Source: Flavobacterium phragmitis
Lineage (GTDB): Bacteria > Bacteroidota > Bacteroidia > Flavobacteriales > Flavobacteriaceae
Reading direction: 5' to 3'
DNA: 64,000 nucleotides
Assembly (NCBI RefSeq): GCF_900112575.1
Contig: NZ_FOMH01000007.1
Coordinates: 184,853-248,852, forward strand
The notes under the pieces are model-generated. The model did not search any database. It was not told where the DNA came from and saw only the letters and a list, made by a program, of their open reading frames with translations. Numbering within the stretch: position 1 is the stretch's first letter; each line of letters begins with the position of its first letter. A program made the translations under genes and the position numbers. Positions 35,521 to 44,256 of the stretch are shown here, in pieces.

Positions 35521-35880
35521 TTATTCCGTTTCCCAATATTCCTTTTGTATTTTTTTAGGAAGTTTTTTGACAACCTCTTCTACAGAATGTTTGATCCAAA
35601 ACTTTAGCGTTTCATCGTTCATATCCCAATTAAGCACAATACTATTCCAGAATTTTTTATTAAAATGCCAGGCGGGTTTTACACAATTGTAATTGTCGCG
35701 TAAATCAATGGCTTTTTCGGGGTCGCATTTTACGGAGATTTTAAGTTCAGGATCGTTTAAGGGATTTACTGCAAACCATTTGTCGAATATTCTAAAAATA
35801 AGATATTCATCCTTAAAAGGCATGTACTCTGTTGCATCTTTTATTGAAAGGCAATATTCGCGAAGTTCTTCGATATTCAT
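35521..35880 (-). CDS. MmcQ/YjbR family DNA-binding protein
   Basis: 119 aa, the usual length. N-terminus IEELREYCLSI.....E..PF, then IFDKWFAVNPL, LKISVKCDPEKAIDLRDNY and the W-F-N-K-K-F-W block match the CyaY-like fold of YjbR proteins. DNA binding is attributed to the family; the cellular role is unclear. Confidence 0.9.
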   Translation of the reverse strand: MNIEELREYCLSIKDATEYMPFKDEYLIFRIFDKWFAVNPLNDPELKISVKCDPEKAIDLRDNYNCVKPAWHFNKKFWNSIVLNWDMNDETLKFWIKHSVEEVVKKLPKKIQKEYWETE

Positions 35881-36046
35881 TATTTTTCACTTTAAAATTC
35901 TACAATTTATTACTTGGTTCAATTTTAAGAAAAAGGACTAGATGCAATACAAATAAATTTTAATAGAAGTATTTAACTGTTTTGCAAATCTAGGCTATCA
36001 GGAAACGAGGTTTCTTTTTTAAAGAACATATCGGGAATTGAGACAT

Positions 36047-36658
36047 TTATTCTTCCGTTGTATCTTCATTAATAAAATCATATTCATTATCAATTACCCT
36101 TTTGAGATATTCTTCAAAACTGTCTGCAATTACAGCAAACTCATCTGGGTCATGCAAAAACCTAACTATCTGGCCTTTCTTTCCTTTTTTTGAGGGACTA
36201 AAATCTATAAAGAGCTGGGAAGTTCCTCCATTATTCATGCAATCAGAAAAATGAAGCCATTTGACTGTAGCTGATTTATCGGTAATTTTTTCATCTATTT
36301 CTACTTCATCTGCATCATATTTTCTTTCGATATAATCTGAATAATATTTGGTTGCAATATCTTTGTTTTGAACCATTTCTTTAGAGGACAAAAGATAATA
36401 CGGATATTCTTCAACATCTGAACCCAGAAAATAAAGTGTAATTTCTTCTCCTGCATATTCTCTCCAATAGGTTCCATCTGCATATTCAAGCAGGTTTATT
36501 AATGCTTCGGGAACATCCGGATATACTTCTTTGATTTTTGCGATATCCTCTTTATTGGCACCATGTTTAATTTTTTCAAAATGGTCCCAGATTTCTTTTC
36601 CGTTGTTATCAAGATATGCTTCTTTGAGCCCGATGATGTATTTTTCTGCTATATTCAT
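36047..36658 (-). CDS. SMI1/KNR4 family protein (immunity-type)
   Basis: 203 aa from the ATG at 36658 (MNIAEKYIIGLKEAY); a frame extending upstream to 36703 enters the intergenic repeat and is rejected. The core IAKIKEVYPDVPEALINLLEYADGTYWREY followed by LYFLGSDVEEYPYYLLSS is the SMI1/KNR4 pattern. In bacteria such proteins are often immunity proteins against polymorphic or contact-dependent toxins. No toxin is adjacent. Confidence 0.85.
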   Translation of the reverse strand: MNIAEKYIIGLKEAYLDNNGKEIWDHFEKIKHGANKEDIAKIKEVYPDVPEALINLLEYADGTYWREYAGEEITLYFLGSDVEEYPYYLLSSKEMVQNKDIATKYYSDYIERKYDADEVEIDEKITDKSATVKWLHFSDCMNNGGTSQLFIDFSPSKKGKKGQIVRFLHDPDEFAVIADSFEEYLKRVIDNEYDFINEDTTEE

Positions 36659-36680
36659 GATTTTTTTAAAAGTTATAATA

Positions 36681-36806
36681 GGCTCTATAGCACAAATTTG
36701 CAATCTTTGCCTGTTTCAATTAGCAAATCTTATTTATTCTCACAGTGTTTGTTTTCTTTTTGTCGATATACTTTATGGGAAGAGATTATAAATCTGCACT
36801 ATTTGG
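36681..36806. repeat. Intergenic repeat family, copy R2
   Basis: About 126 bp. Left arm CTATAGCACAAATTTGCAAT, a central TTCAATTAGCAAATCTTATT and TGTCGATATACTTTA, and right arm ATTATAAATCTGCACTATTT. Same orientation as R3 and R4. The two arms are imperfect inverted repeats. Confidence 0.75.
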
Positions 36807-36850
36807 TATAAGTCTGTTTTTTATCATTAAGCTTATTGCTTTACAATTAA

Positions 36851-37915
36851 TCAATACTTCACCAATTCACTTTTCCCTTCCGGAATGTAAAAGAGGGCAT
36901 ACATAAAAATTGGTCTAAACCCTTTGACACCCATTGCCTTTTCAATTTTGTCGGCATAATTTATTTTAGCCCAAAAGGCAGGTTTCCCTCTAAAATTATT
37001 AGCAATAGTATCTTTCATAAAACCAACAAGACGACCATCTGCAAAAAAGGTAAGTTTGGAATTTGTTAATGGTTGTATCTGAAATGTTTTACTGGTGATT
37101 ATATCTTCATATTGTTCCCATGCTTCAGCAATATCTTTTTTCTGATTGTATTCAGAAGCCATTTGTATAGAAAAATTTTCAAACATTGTTCGGGCTACTT
37201 CATCCATATTCTTATCAGCATAAACTTTTTGTAGTTGCTGATAAGCCTGCAAGAGTTTGGCCTCTAAGGCTTTTTTGTCCATTTTGCGTAGATCCTGTGC
37301 CTGTTCAAAACCGGGATGCAGTGCATAAGGAACGTTTACCGTTATGTCAAAACTGTTTTCATAATATTTCTTTCCGGTGCCTTCAAATTTTATATCCTCA
37401 TCGTAATCTGATTTGTAAAGGACTGTTCCGGGTGTGTGATAAGTCATGTATTCTATATTATCGGCTTCTTTGTTATTTTTGTTGTAGGAGGTTAATTTAA
37501 ATTTGAGATAAGTATTATCTCTAAATGTGTTATATATCTCTTTGCTGTCTTCGACTTTGCCAATTGGATACATTTTATAGGTAATCTTTTGTTTACCACT
37601 ATGAAAAATGGTGTGATTTATAAATACTGCGCTACTTGATAATGGGGAAGAATCTTCAAAACTTGTAAACACCAAGATGTCATTTACATACAATTCAAAA
37701 TTGCAGTAACTTTTATTATAACGAAGTGCATACACTGGCTCATTAGTATAATTGGCTATCATTTTAGAAGCCTCTTCAACTATATTGCCGGCATTAATAG
37801 ATTTATGATTAGTCTGAATGTTAGATGGAGTTTTTGGATTTGATTGCGCACAACAAAAGAATATTGTGCAAATACATATGAGCAGGAGAGATGGAATGAT
37901 TGTTATTCGTTTCAT
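36851..37915 (-). CDS. Hypothetical lipoprotein
   Basis: 354 aa. The signal MKRITIIPSLLLICICTIFFC with Cys21 or Cys22 suggests a lipoprotein. The mature part has two halves: a beta-rich part (about 50-190) and a helical part with AKLLQAYQQLQKVYADKNMD, then another beta part ending VKGFRPIFMYALFYI. No family recognised. It is the only gene between repeats R2 and R3. Confidence 0.65.
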   Translation of the reverse strand: MKRITIIPSLLLICICTIFFCCAQSNPKTPSNIQTNHKSINAGNIVEEASKMIANYTNEPVYALRYNKSYCNFELYVNDILVFTSFEDSSPLSSSAVFINHTIFHSGKQKITYKMYPIGKVEDSKEIYNTFRDNTYLKFKLTSYNKNNKEADNIEYMTYHTPGTVLYKSDYDEDIKFEGTGKKYYENSFDITVNVPYALHPGFEQAQDLRKMDKKALEAKLLQAYQQLQKVYADKNMDEVARTMFENFSIQMASEYNQKKDIAEAWEQYEDIITSKTFQIQPLTNSKLTFFADGRLVGFMKDTIANNFRGKPAFWAKINYADKIEKAMGVKGFRPIFMYALFYIPEGKSELVKY

Positions 37916-37958
37916 AAAATGACCGTAGTTAATTTTTTAGATATTTCAATTTTTTAAG

Positions 37959-38076
37959 CGGATAGCGTGAATTTGCAATCTCTTTCCGTTCCAATTATAT
38001 TCTCACAGTTTTTATTTTTCTCTCTCACTTTGTAGATATACTTTACGGACAGGGATTGCAAATCCGTGCTATCGGG
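37959..38076. repeat. Intergenic repeat family, copy R3
   Basis: About 118 bp with left arm GATAGCGTGAATTTGCAATC and right arm GATTGCAAATCCGTGCTATC, which are imperfect inverted repeats of about 20 bp. Interior TTCCAATTATATTCTCACAG and TGTAGATATACTTTACGGAC. It ends exactly where the KilA-N stop codon begins. Confidence 0.8.
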
Positions 38077-38895
38077 CTATTTTAATTTCTTAATTTCGTT
38101 GCATTCTAGTAACGATTTCATTTGTGTTATAGCAACTTTGTTAAGTTGAATAAGTCGTTCGCTTTGTGTCAATCCTTGTCGAATAAGTAAAGCATTGATG
38201 CTTTCAGCATTACTTAATACAACTAATTGCTCTAATGTTGCATAATCTCTGATGTTTCTGCTGTTGCCCAAATTTTTGTCTCGCCATTCTTTTGCTGTAA
38301 TCCCAAAAAGCGCAACATTCAGTAAATCGGCCTCGTTGGCATAAACAAAATTTTCTTGTTGTTTTGTAATTTCTTTTGGTATCAGGTTTTCTTTTATTGC
38401 GTCTGTATGTATATGGTAGTTTATTTTGGCTAATGTTCTTTGTAAATTCCACTCTAATTTTAGTCGGTTGTTTTCATCGTCTTTCAGTCGTTGAAATTCG
38501 TTGATTAGATAAATTTGAAATTCGGGACTAAGCCACATTGCAAAATGAAACGCCACATCTTTATGAGCATAAGTACCGCCATAACGTCCTGCTTTTACAA
38601 TTAGCCCGATAGCCTTTGTTCTTTCAATCCATTGTCCTGCAGACATTATAAATCGGTTTGTACCGGCTTCTTGGTTAATTACCCCGAATTCGGGGTAATT
38701 AAAATTCGGGTTTTTGATGTTTTCCCAAACACCCAAATATTCTAATGTGTTTTTATTGGTTATCCATTTACCAATTAGTCCACTGCCTTCTTTAAAATGG
38801 GCTGTCATATCAGTTAGACTGATGTAATCAATTTCATTTTGTGTAATAACAGTTATTGTGGATTCCTTTACCTGTAAAATTCTACCTTTTGCCAT
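38077..38895 (-). CDS. KilA-N domain protein
   Basis: 272 aa from ATG 38895 (MAKGRILQV); an upstream start at 38955 falls in repeat R4 and is rejected. The KilA-N domain (about 20-125) includes DYISLTDMTAHF, a WLRNR-like IGKWITNKNT, and GRYGGTYAHKDVAFHFAMWLSPEF. The C-terminal half has EWNLQRTLAKINYHIHTDAIK and ADLLNVALFGITAKEWR. KilA-N proteins are phage-derived DNA-binding regulators or antirepressors. It is flanked on both sides by copies of the same repeat, like a cassette. Confidence 0.9.
   Translation of the reverse strand: MAKGRILQVKESTITVITQNEIDYISLTDMTAHFKEGSGLIGKWITNKNTLEYLGVWENIKNPNFNYPEFGVINQEAGTNRFIMSAGQWIERTKAIGLIVKAGRYGGTYAHKDVAFHFAMWLSPEFQIYLINEFQRLKDDENNRLKLEWNLQRTLAKINYHIHTDAIKENLIPKEITKQQENFVYANEADLLNVALFGITAKEWRDKNLGNSRNIRDYATLEQLVVLSNAESINALLIRQGLTQSERLIQLNKVAITQMKSLLECNEIKKLK
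38675..38702. repeat. Perfect 28-bp palindrome inside the KilA-N gene
   Basis: Centre GAATTC with arms ACCCC/GGGGT and TTAATT/AATTAA, exactly self-complementary over 28 bases. It codes in frame for NYPEFGVIN. Its GC-rich arms stand out in an AT-rich gene. Confidence 0.85.
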
Positions 38896-38918
38896 AATTA
38901 TGTATATATAATTTGATT

Positions 38919-39030
38919 CCCGATAGCGCAGATTTGCAGTCCGTGCTCGTTCCAATTAGTAAATCATATTTATTCTCATAGTTTTTATTTTTTTTCTCTC
39001 GCTTTGTCGATATGATTTGCAGGGACGAAT
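38919..39030. repeat. Intergenic repeat family, copy R4
   Basis: About 112 bp. Left arm CGATAGCGCAGATTTGCAGT, interior GTTCCAATTAGTAAATCATA and CTTTGTCGATATGATTTGCA. The right arm is partly degraded (AGGGACGAAT). Same orientation as R2 and R3. Confidence 0.75.
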
Positions 39031-39040
39031 AAGTTCTATT

Positions 39041-39655
39041 TTACTCATTATCTACTTTTTCAATCTGATAAATTCCTTTTTCTGAGTTGTATTTAAAATC
39101 AATCCTTTTTAACGTTTTATCTGTAGCATTATCATAATTTTTATACATATTCAGGCTGGTATTTTCATAATCATTTGTAAAATTAATATCCATAAAAATA
39201 TCAGAAGGCATGGTATTATTTATAGTTATTTCTAACACCTCATTGCTATTTCCAAATTGCTTAAAACGAAGTGTTCCATCCTGGTAAGATGTCATTTTTG
39301 GATATATTTTATAGATTTCGTTGTATAGTTTTTTTACATTTTCAGCACCTTCAACTCTTAGCCAATAATCCTGAATTTTATCTTTTTTGGATATGATATA
39401 CAATGAAGTTCCTCTAACACCCAGAAGAGATATTTTTTCTGGTTCTTCTACCTTGAAAACTTTAAGGCTTTTTTGTTTTAGCGTTTCTTTATCATCTCCG
39501 TAAGGCATGTAGGATATTTTACTTGTTGCTTTGAAATCAGCTAATTTTAGTTCTTTTTGATTGAATGTAAAATGGGTTAATTCAGTATTTTGTCCATTAC
39601 AGTTGGTAAACAAAAGCGACAGGAATATTGGAAGGATTAAAGTATATGTTTTCAT
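39041..39655 (-). CDS. Hypothetical lipoprotein
   Basis: 204 aa. Lipoprotein signal MKTYTLILPIFLSLLFTNC with Cys19. The mature part is beta-rich with no recognised domain. It precedes, on the same strand, no close operon partner (31 bases to the next upstream gene). Confidence 0.65.
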   Translation of the reverse strand: MKTYTLILPIFLSLLFTNCNGQNTELTHFTFNQKELKLADFKATSKISYMPYGDDKETLKQKSLKVFKVEEPEKISLLGVRGTSLYIISKKDKIQDYWLRVEGAENVKKLYNEIYKIYPKMTSYQDGTLRFKQFGNSNEVLEITINNTMPSDIFMDINFTNDYENTSLNMYKNYDNATDKTLKRIDFKYNSEKGIYQIEKVDNE

Positions 39656-39686
39656 TATTTCAGGTAAATTAATGTGAAAAGTGTTT

Positions 39687-40262
39687 TTATGTAAACCATA
39701 GATTTTTTGCTTTCATTTTTTTCATAATTATGCTAAATGCATAAATAAACAATAGGGTAAAGGCAGACATAAATAAACCTCCTCTATTAGAAGTTCCATC
39801 ATCATACTCATTAATTGGTTTGTCAATTTTTATTTCTTTGTTTTTGGAAAGTTTGTATACCATTACCTGATTACCATAAGTAGAAAAAAACTGCTGAACT
39901 TTTCCGGTAAACGATTTGTCTGTAGCGATTTGCAATTGTTTTGCCCTGAATTTGACTTCAATGGTATCGCCTTTTGTTATACCTAAATCATTGTGTGAAT
40001 TAATACGCCAAACTGTTTTTGGATTGTTTGTATTGATTAAGGTAAATACATTGCTAATAGTAGTGTGGTTTTCTGTTTTCTGCTCTTCCATTTCTCCAAT
40101 GGCACTTACAACAACTTTTTGCTCCGAAAAATCATTTTCAGTTAAATTATTGGTCTGGCTGATATTCCACTGAACAAATAGATAGACAACAGTTAAGTAG
40201 GGTACAAAAACTGCAAGACTTATTATTAATCCTATTTTTAATTCTCGTAAAAATTTCTTCAT
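39687..40262 (-). CDS. Membrane protein with extracytoplasmic beta domain, hypothetical
   Basis: 191 aa with membrane segments at about 11-31 and 165-180. The loop between (about 45-160) is beta-rich, with GDTIEVKFRAKQL, somewhat like DUF3592-type loops. Function unknown. It lies 18 bases after the 138-aa membrane protein gene. Confidence 0.6.
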   Translation of the reverse strand: MKKFLRELKIGLIISLAVFVPYLTVVYLFVQWNISQTNNLTENDFSEQKVVVSAIGEMEEQKTENHTTISNVFTLINTNNPKTVWRINSHNDLGITKGDTIEVKFRAKQLQIATDKSFTGKVQQFFSTYGNQVMVYKLSKNKEIKIDKPINEYDDGTSNRGGLFMSAFTLLFIYAFSIIMKKMKAKNLWFT

Positions 40263-40280
40263 AATAGTGGGGTTATTATT

Positions 40281-40697
40281 TTAATATGTATTTTTTCTAA
40301 AATGTAAATAAGCAATCAGACTTACTATTAAATACGGTAAAGTGAGCATTGCTGAAATTTTCCAACCTGATTTCAGTGCATCAAAATCAACATTTATCGA
40401 AAAATCACTTACCATAAAGCAAAAAAAAGTCGCAAAAGGAATTAAACAATAAGTGGCTAATGAATAGAAACGGTTTTTTCTAACAGGCTCATAAAGGTTT
40501 AGAAAAATAGTAACGGATGAGATTGACAGAAGTAAAACAAATTTTAAGGCGAAGAAATAAGCCAAGTTGGTAAGTATAATCAGCCACCAACTTTTAGTTG
40601 TGTCTTGTATCTCGAATAATTGGTACAAGAAAATTCCCGAAATCAGAAGGCTGAATAGGAGTATAAGAAACCAAACTTTTAGAAAATATACAGTCAT
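40281..40697 (-). CDS. Four-helix membrane protein, paralog of the 45366 gene
   Basis: 138 aa with four hydrophobic segments. Shares the blocks FEIQD.TKS.WL.IL.NL, FLSISS.TIFLN and R.N.FYSLAT.CLIPF with the 144-aa protein at 45366-45800. No family recognised. A duplicated small membrane protein in the same island. Confidence 0.65.
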   Translation of the reverse strand: MTVYFLKVWFLILLFSLLISGIFLYQLFEIQDTTKSWWLIILTNLAYFFALKFVLLLSISSVTIFLNLYEPVRKNRFYSLATYCLIPFATFFCFMVSDFSINVDFDALKSGWKISAMLTLPYLIVSLIAYLHFRKNTY

Positions 40698-40712
40698 TGT
40701 TTGTTTTTTAAA

Positions 40713-41717
40713 TTAATCTATCCCATCCAGTTTTTCTATTTCCTTTTTTACTTCGGCTATTAGCTGTTGTTCGGTTGGGAGATAGAGTTGATACTTACTT
40801 GCGATAATTGTTTTGTTATTTTCGGGAAGGGTTATTTTGGCCATTGCATCGTTTTTGTCGGCACATAACAAAATTCCGATGGTTGGATTTTCAAAATCTT
40901 GTTTTTCAAAACGATCAAAGTAATTTACATACATCTGCAATTGCCCAATGTCCTGATGCGTTAATTTATCTGTTTTAATTTCCACAATAACAAAAGCTTG
41001 TAATAATCGATTGTAGAAAACGAGGTCAGCAAAAAAATCATCACCATCCAGATGTATGCGCTTTTGTCTTGCAACAAAAGAGAATCCGTTGCCTATTTCG
41101 AGTAAAAAATCTTGTAAATGTGTAATGATTGCATTTTCCAAATCTTTTTCATAGTAAGAAGCTTCTCGTTTTAATCCTAAAAACTCCAATATCATTGGAT
41201 CTGTGATAATGTCTTTCGGCTCTGTTGGAAGCTTTTCCTGTCTGGCAACATTCAATACCGATTTTACATCGTTGCTTAATAAAAGACGTTCAAAAAGCCG
41301 ACTATTTACTTGTCTTTCCAATTCTCTTGCTGTCCAGTTGTTTTTCTCTGTTTCAGCAATATAGAATGTTCGTTTGTCTTCATTTGCAATACTTAATAAT
41401 GTCTTATAGTGTGTCCAGCTAAATTGCGTCCGCAGTGCGGACGTATTTGGAAATATTCTGTAAAATTGTCTGTATCTCTCCAATTGTCTTACTGAAAAGC
41501 CACTGCCAAATTTGGGCTGGAGTTCGTTTGATAATGATTTTATGATAAATTCACCATATTTAGCTCTTTCTTTACCGTCTTGTTCTTCTTCCAAAATCAC
41601 TTTGCCAATTTGCCAGTACATCAGCACTCGTTCCATATCGACAGAACGGATGGCTCTGTTTTTTGCATCGGCAATAATGTTGTGTACTTGTTGTATGAGT
41701 TCTTTTTTTAGTTGCAT
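40713..41717 (-). CDS. PD-(D/E)xK nuclease domain protein, DUF1016/YhcG type
   Basis: 334 aa. The N-terminal DUF1016 helical domain (about 5-150) has VLMYWQIGKVI, FSVRQLERYRQFYRIFP and FSWTHYK. The C-terminal nuclease core has the catalytic Asp in FFADLVFYNR and ExK in FVIVEIKTDKL, with the following QLQMYVNYFD. Such proteins occur near restriction and transposon genes and are suspected DNA-repair or defence nucleases. An unusual GC-rich palindrome lies in the coding region. Confidence 0.9.
   Translation of the reverse strand: MQLKKELIQQVHNIIADAKNRAIRSVDMERVLMYWQIGKVILEEEQDGKERAKYGEFIIKSLSNELQPKFGSGFSVRQLERYRQFYRIFPNTSALRTQFSWTHYKTLLSIANEDKRTFYIAETEKNNWTARELERQVNSRLFERLLLSNDVKSVLNVARQEKLPTEPKDIITDPMILEFLGLKREASYYEKDLENAIITHLQDFLLEIGNGFSFVARQKRIHLDGDDFFADLVFYNRLLQAFVIVEIKTDKLTHQDIGQLQMYVNYFDRFEKQDFENPTIGILLCADKNDAMAKITLPENNKTIIASKYQLYLPTEQQLIAEVKKEIEKLDGID
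41427..41443. repeat. GC-rich palindrome inside the DUF1016 gene
   Basis: CGTCCGCA-G-TGCGGACG, perfect 8-bp arms around one base. In frame it codes for TSALRT. Base composition is quite unlike the surrounding gene. Confidence 0.8.
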
Positions 41718-41825
41718 AAGTATTCCAAAACAGGTTGTGTTAAGGAAATAAAATTAAAAGTCCAGTTATTGAAAATGAGCCAGTAAAAATTATAATTGTA
41801 TTGTAATAAGCTAGAACATTAAGTT

Positions 41826-42554
41826 TTATAAAAAAACAATTGAACAAATGATAATTAAAGTAATGATTATTGAAGAAACAATAAGAAGTAAAACTGTTCG
41901 GTTTTCTTTTTTGATGCCTTCATTGTCAATATCAAAAGAAGCAGGATTGAGTCTGTACATGCCATAAACTCCAGGATTAACGGTAATATCTGCTCTAAAT
42001 AAACTAATACCAGAAAAAAAGGCTTTTAGTAAATCTGCATAGTTTGTAAATTTTTTAAACATTAAGGCAAATTTATTGGGAGACCATAAAGGAATTTTAG
42101 AGTCATTGCTCTCTTTGAGATTCCAAAAAAAATAATCTATAATACGGGGAGCACCGCCAATTTTAATTCTGGTATAAAAATCAATATCAAATTTTTCATT
42201 CTCTCGTGGTTGAATATTCTTCCATAATATTTTAGCAATTATAGTTTGATTATAAGTGTTGAGAAAAGTGATTCCATTATGATCAATTATTACCTTATCA
42301 TATTCTTTTTTGCTTTTTTTGAGGTAGAATTTTTTGCCTTCGCAAATTAGAGTATTAATTAAAATTAGGAGTAAAATTGTAAATAATAATATTCTGTCTG
42401 CTGATAATGATATTAGTAAGTTCATATAAAAAATCATCAAAAGCGTATAAATCAATGCAACAAAGAATATACTAATAATGGTAGACATTATCCAAAGTTG
42501 CAGATATGGAACATTTTTAGATTCTACTTTACGAAAAACAGTTTTTGGACGCAT
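41826..42554 (-). CDS. Membrane protein, PH-like, hypothetical
   Basis: 242 aa. Membrane segments at about 22-48, 51-68 and 222-241. The central soluble part (about 80-215) has YDKVIIDHNGITFLNTY and ILWKNIQ, a bacterial PH-like strand pattern. No family assigned with confidence. Single gene on the minus strand. Confidence 0.6.
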   Translation of the reverse strand: MRPKTVFRKVESKNVPYLQLWIMSTIISIFFVALIYTLLMIFYMNLLISLSADRILLFTILLLILINTLICEGKKFYLKKSKKEYDKVIIDHNGITFLNTYNQTIIAKILWKNIQPRENEKFDIDFYTRIKIGGAPRIIDYFFWNLKESNDSKIPLWSPNKFALMFKKFTNYADLLKAFFSGISLFRADITVNPGVYGMYRLNPASFDIDNEGIKKENRTVLLLIVSSIIITLIIICSIVFL

Positions 42555-42682
42555 TACAAGGTGGATTCAAAATTGTTTTATTTATGCTGACTTAATTTGC
42601 AAAATTCCTAAAAGTTTAGTTTTGAATTTTATTGTAAAAGTCATAATTGTATTACAATAAGTTAATAATGAGTAATTAAAAC

Positions 42683-42718
42683 GAAAAAAGCCACTTCTGT
42701 TTAAGAAATGGCTTTTGT
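42683..42718 (-). terminator. Terminator of the 127-aa XRE gene
   Basis: AAGCCACTTCT/AGAAATGGCTT stem (one mismatch); on the minus strand it is followed by TTTTTTCG. Confidence 0.75.
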
Positions 42719-42740
42719 AGCTTATATAATAATTGAAAGA

Positions 42741-43124
42741 TTATTTCTCTTTCAGTAATTTCTCCAAATACTCAACTTTATCTTTTTCAGCCTGAACCAA
42801 ACGTTCATAAAGTTCTACTACTTTATCCAGTGGATTGAAAGAGCAATGGTTACTATTAAAGTTTCCTTGACTATCATGAAATGTATTAAAATAATTAAAC
42901 ACATTTTCTTCAGAAAAATTCTTTATTGCTTCAGCAGATACACCAAGCGCTTTTGCTATTTCGGCAAGTTTTGCATCATCAATATTTTCACTATTTTCTA
43001 TAGCAGAAATAGCTTGTTGGTTTGTTCCTAAAGCTTGCGCCAAAGCTTCTTGCTTCATATCACGAAGTTCACGAATACGGCTTATTTTTCGCCCTATATG
43101 ATTTGATTTTGCTGTTGTACTCAT
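42741..43124 (-). CDS. XRE-family HTH regulator
   Basis: 127 aa. Helix-turn-helix at about 10-65 (IRELRDMKQEALAQALGTNQQAISAIENSE), followed by a C-terminal charged, coiled-coil-like tail (VVELYERLVQAEKDKVEYLEKLL). This is the form of stand-alone Bacteroidota regulators with a dimerising tail. Has its own terminator; target unknown. Confidence 0.9.
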   Translation of the reverse strand: MSTTAKSNHIGRKISRIRELRDMKQEALAQALGTNQQAISAIENSENIDDAKLAEIAKALGVSAEAIKNFSEENVFNYFNTFHDSQGNFNSNHCSFNPLDKVVELYERLVQAEKDKVEYLEKLLKEK

Positions 43125-43241
43125 AATTCAAAGGTATTTAAAAAATATTTACAAAATCATTTTTAGTAAAAAACAGCTTTCTATTTGTGAAATACGTTTA
43201 GTCTTTTAAAAAGCTGAAAGTATATTTTCATATCATTATGA

Positions 43242-43805
43242 TTAATCCAAATCCATATCTTTTGTTAAGTCATCCCACTTTTTGTTGAGGTATTCTTTTG
43301 TATAAGTGAGCATTTCAGGACTAATGTCGTAGGTTGTTTGTACCGTTGCACTTAAAATGGCTTTTCCTTCTTCAAAATGAATATAGACATGAACACCATT
43401 GTCTCCCCAAAAGAAAGGAAAAACAATTGCCCTATTTTCGGGACTTTCACTTACATATTTTTCCAGACTGATGATAAATGCAAACATTGGAAGCATTTCC
43501 AAATAATTTTCACTAAAAAACATAATTCCCCAATGCCATTCCTCTGTAGTTTCATCATAATCTGAAAACGCCATGGCTTCCTGATAACTAATCCAGCCGT
43601 TGAGAATTTCTTCATTACTATTATTATCGTCATAAAAACGAAGTAATTTGCTGGTCAGAGGCATTTTTGAGTACATTTTTCGACTGTCCCACCATTTTAG
43701 CCAGTTATCGTTTAGCTCTGGTTTTTCGGGAGGACTGTTTAAAAATTTGTCAAGCTGAGATTTGGTGATTTTTACTTTACAGAAAAGAGAACTTAATTCA
43801 GACAT
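43242..43805 (-). CDS. Hypothetical protein, immunity-like composition
   Basis: 187 aa, acidic, soluble, rich in Trp and Tyr, with no signal peptide. Not assigned to a family. Composition and setting in a run of SMI1-type and small genes resemble immunity proteins, but this is only a resemblance. Confidence 0.55.
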   Translation of the reverse strand: MSELSSLFCKVKITKSQLDKFLNSPPEKPELNDNWLKWWDSRKMYSKMPLTSKLLRFYDDNNSNEEILNGWISYQEAMAFSDYDETTEEWHWGIMFFSENYLEMLPMFAFIISLEKYVSESPENRAIVFPFFWGDNGVHVYIHFEEGKAILSATVQTTYDISPEMLTYTKEYLNKKWDDLTKDMDLD

Positions 43806-43863
43806 GGTTTTGTACTATTATTGATTTGTTTTAGATATAAAAAAGTTTCGGCTGAAAATTCAA

Positions 43864-44232
43864 TTACCATTCCATAAAGAAAATAGAATGATTGTCAGGA
43901 TCTTTTAAAAACAAAGCCATTCCTCCTGGATATTCCCAAGGACCGGAAAATGTCCCACTTTTCATTTTGTGAGGATTTGATTCTGAAGTTTCGGGAACAT
44001 GATTTTTAATAAACCTTTCGTACGTTTCGGCTATATTAGCGTCATTTATCTCAATATTTCCAGTGTTTAGAGGCCTTTCTGCGGTACTTATTTTGAGTTC
44101 AAAATAGTTGCCAATTGGAATAGAGAAACCTTTTGAACTTTTAAAATCTTCTTCATCAAGTTCAAAAACTCTTTTGTAAAAATCGAAAGACCTTTGAAGA
44201 TTTATACAATAAAACCAAGCTGAAATTCTCAT
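43864..44232 (-). CDS. VOC/glyoxalase-like protein
   Basis: 122 aa, one VOC module. WFYCINLQRSFDFYKRVFELDEEDF and C-terminal GMALFLKDPDNHSIFFMEW follow the glyoxalase/bleomycin-resistance pattern. The metal ligands are only partly recognisable. Substrate unknown. Confidence 0.85.
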   Translation of the reverse strand: MRISAWFYCINLQRSFDFYKRVFELDEEDFKSSKGFSIPIGNYFELKISTAERPLNTGNIEINDANIAETYERFIKNHVPETSESNPHKMKSGTFSGPWEYPGGMALFLKDPDNHSIFFMEW

Positions 44233-44256
44233 AAAAATATTTTTTAGATGATTATT

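Noticed and set aside
37186..37500. 104-codon plus-strand frame rich in Cys and Pro
   Set aside because: Antisense to the 354-aa lipoprotein gene, which has a clear signal sequence.
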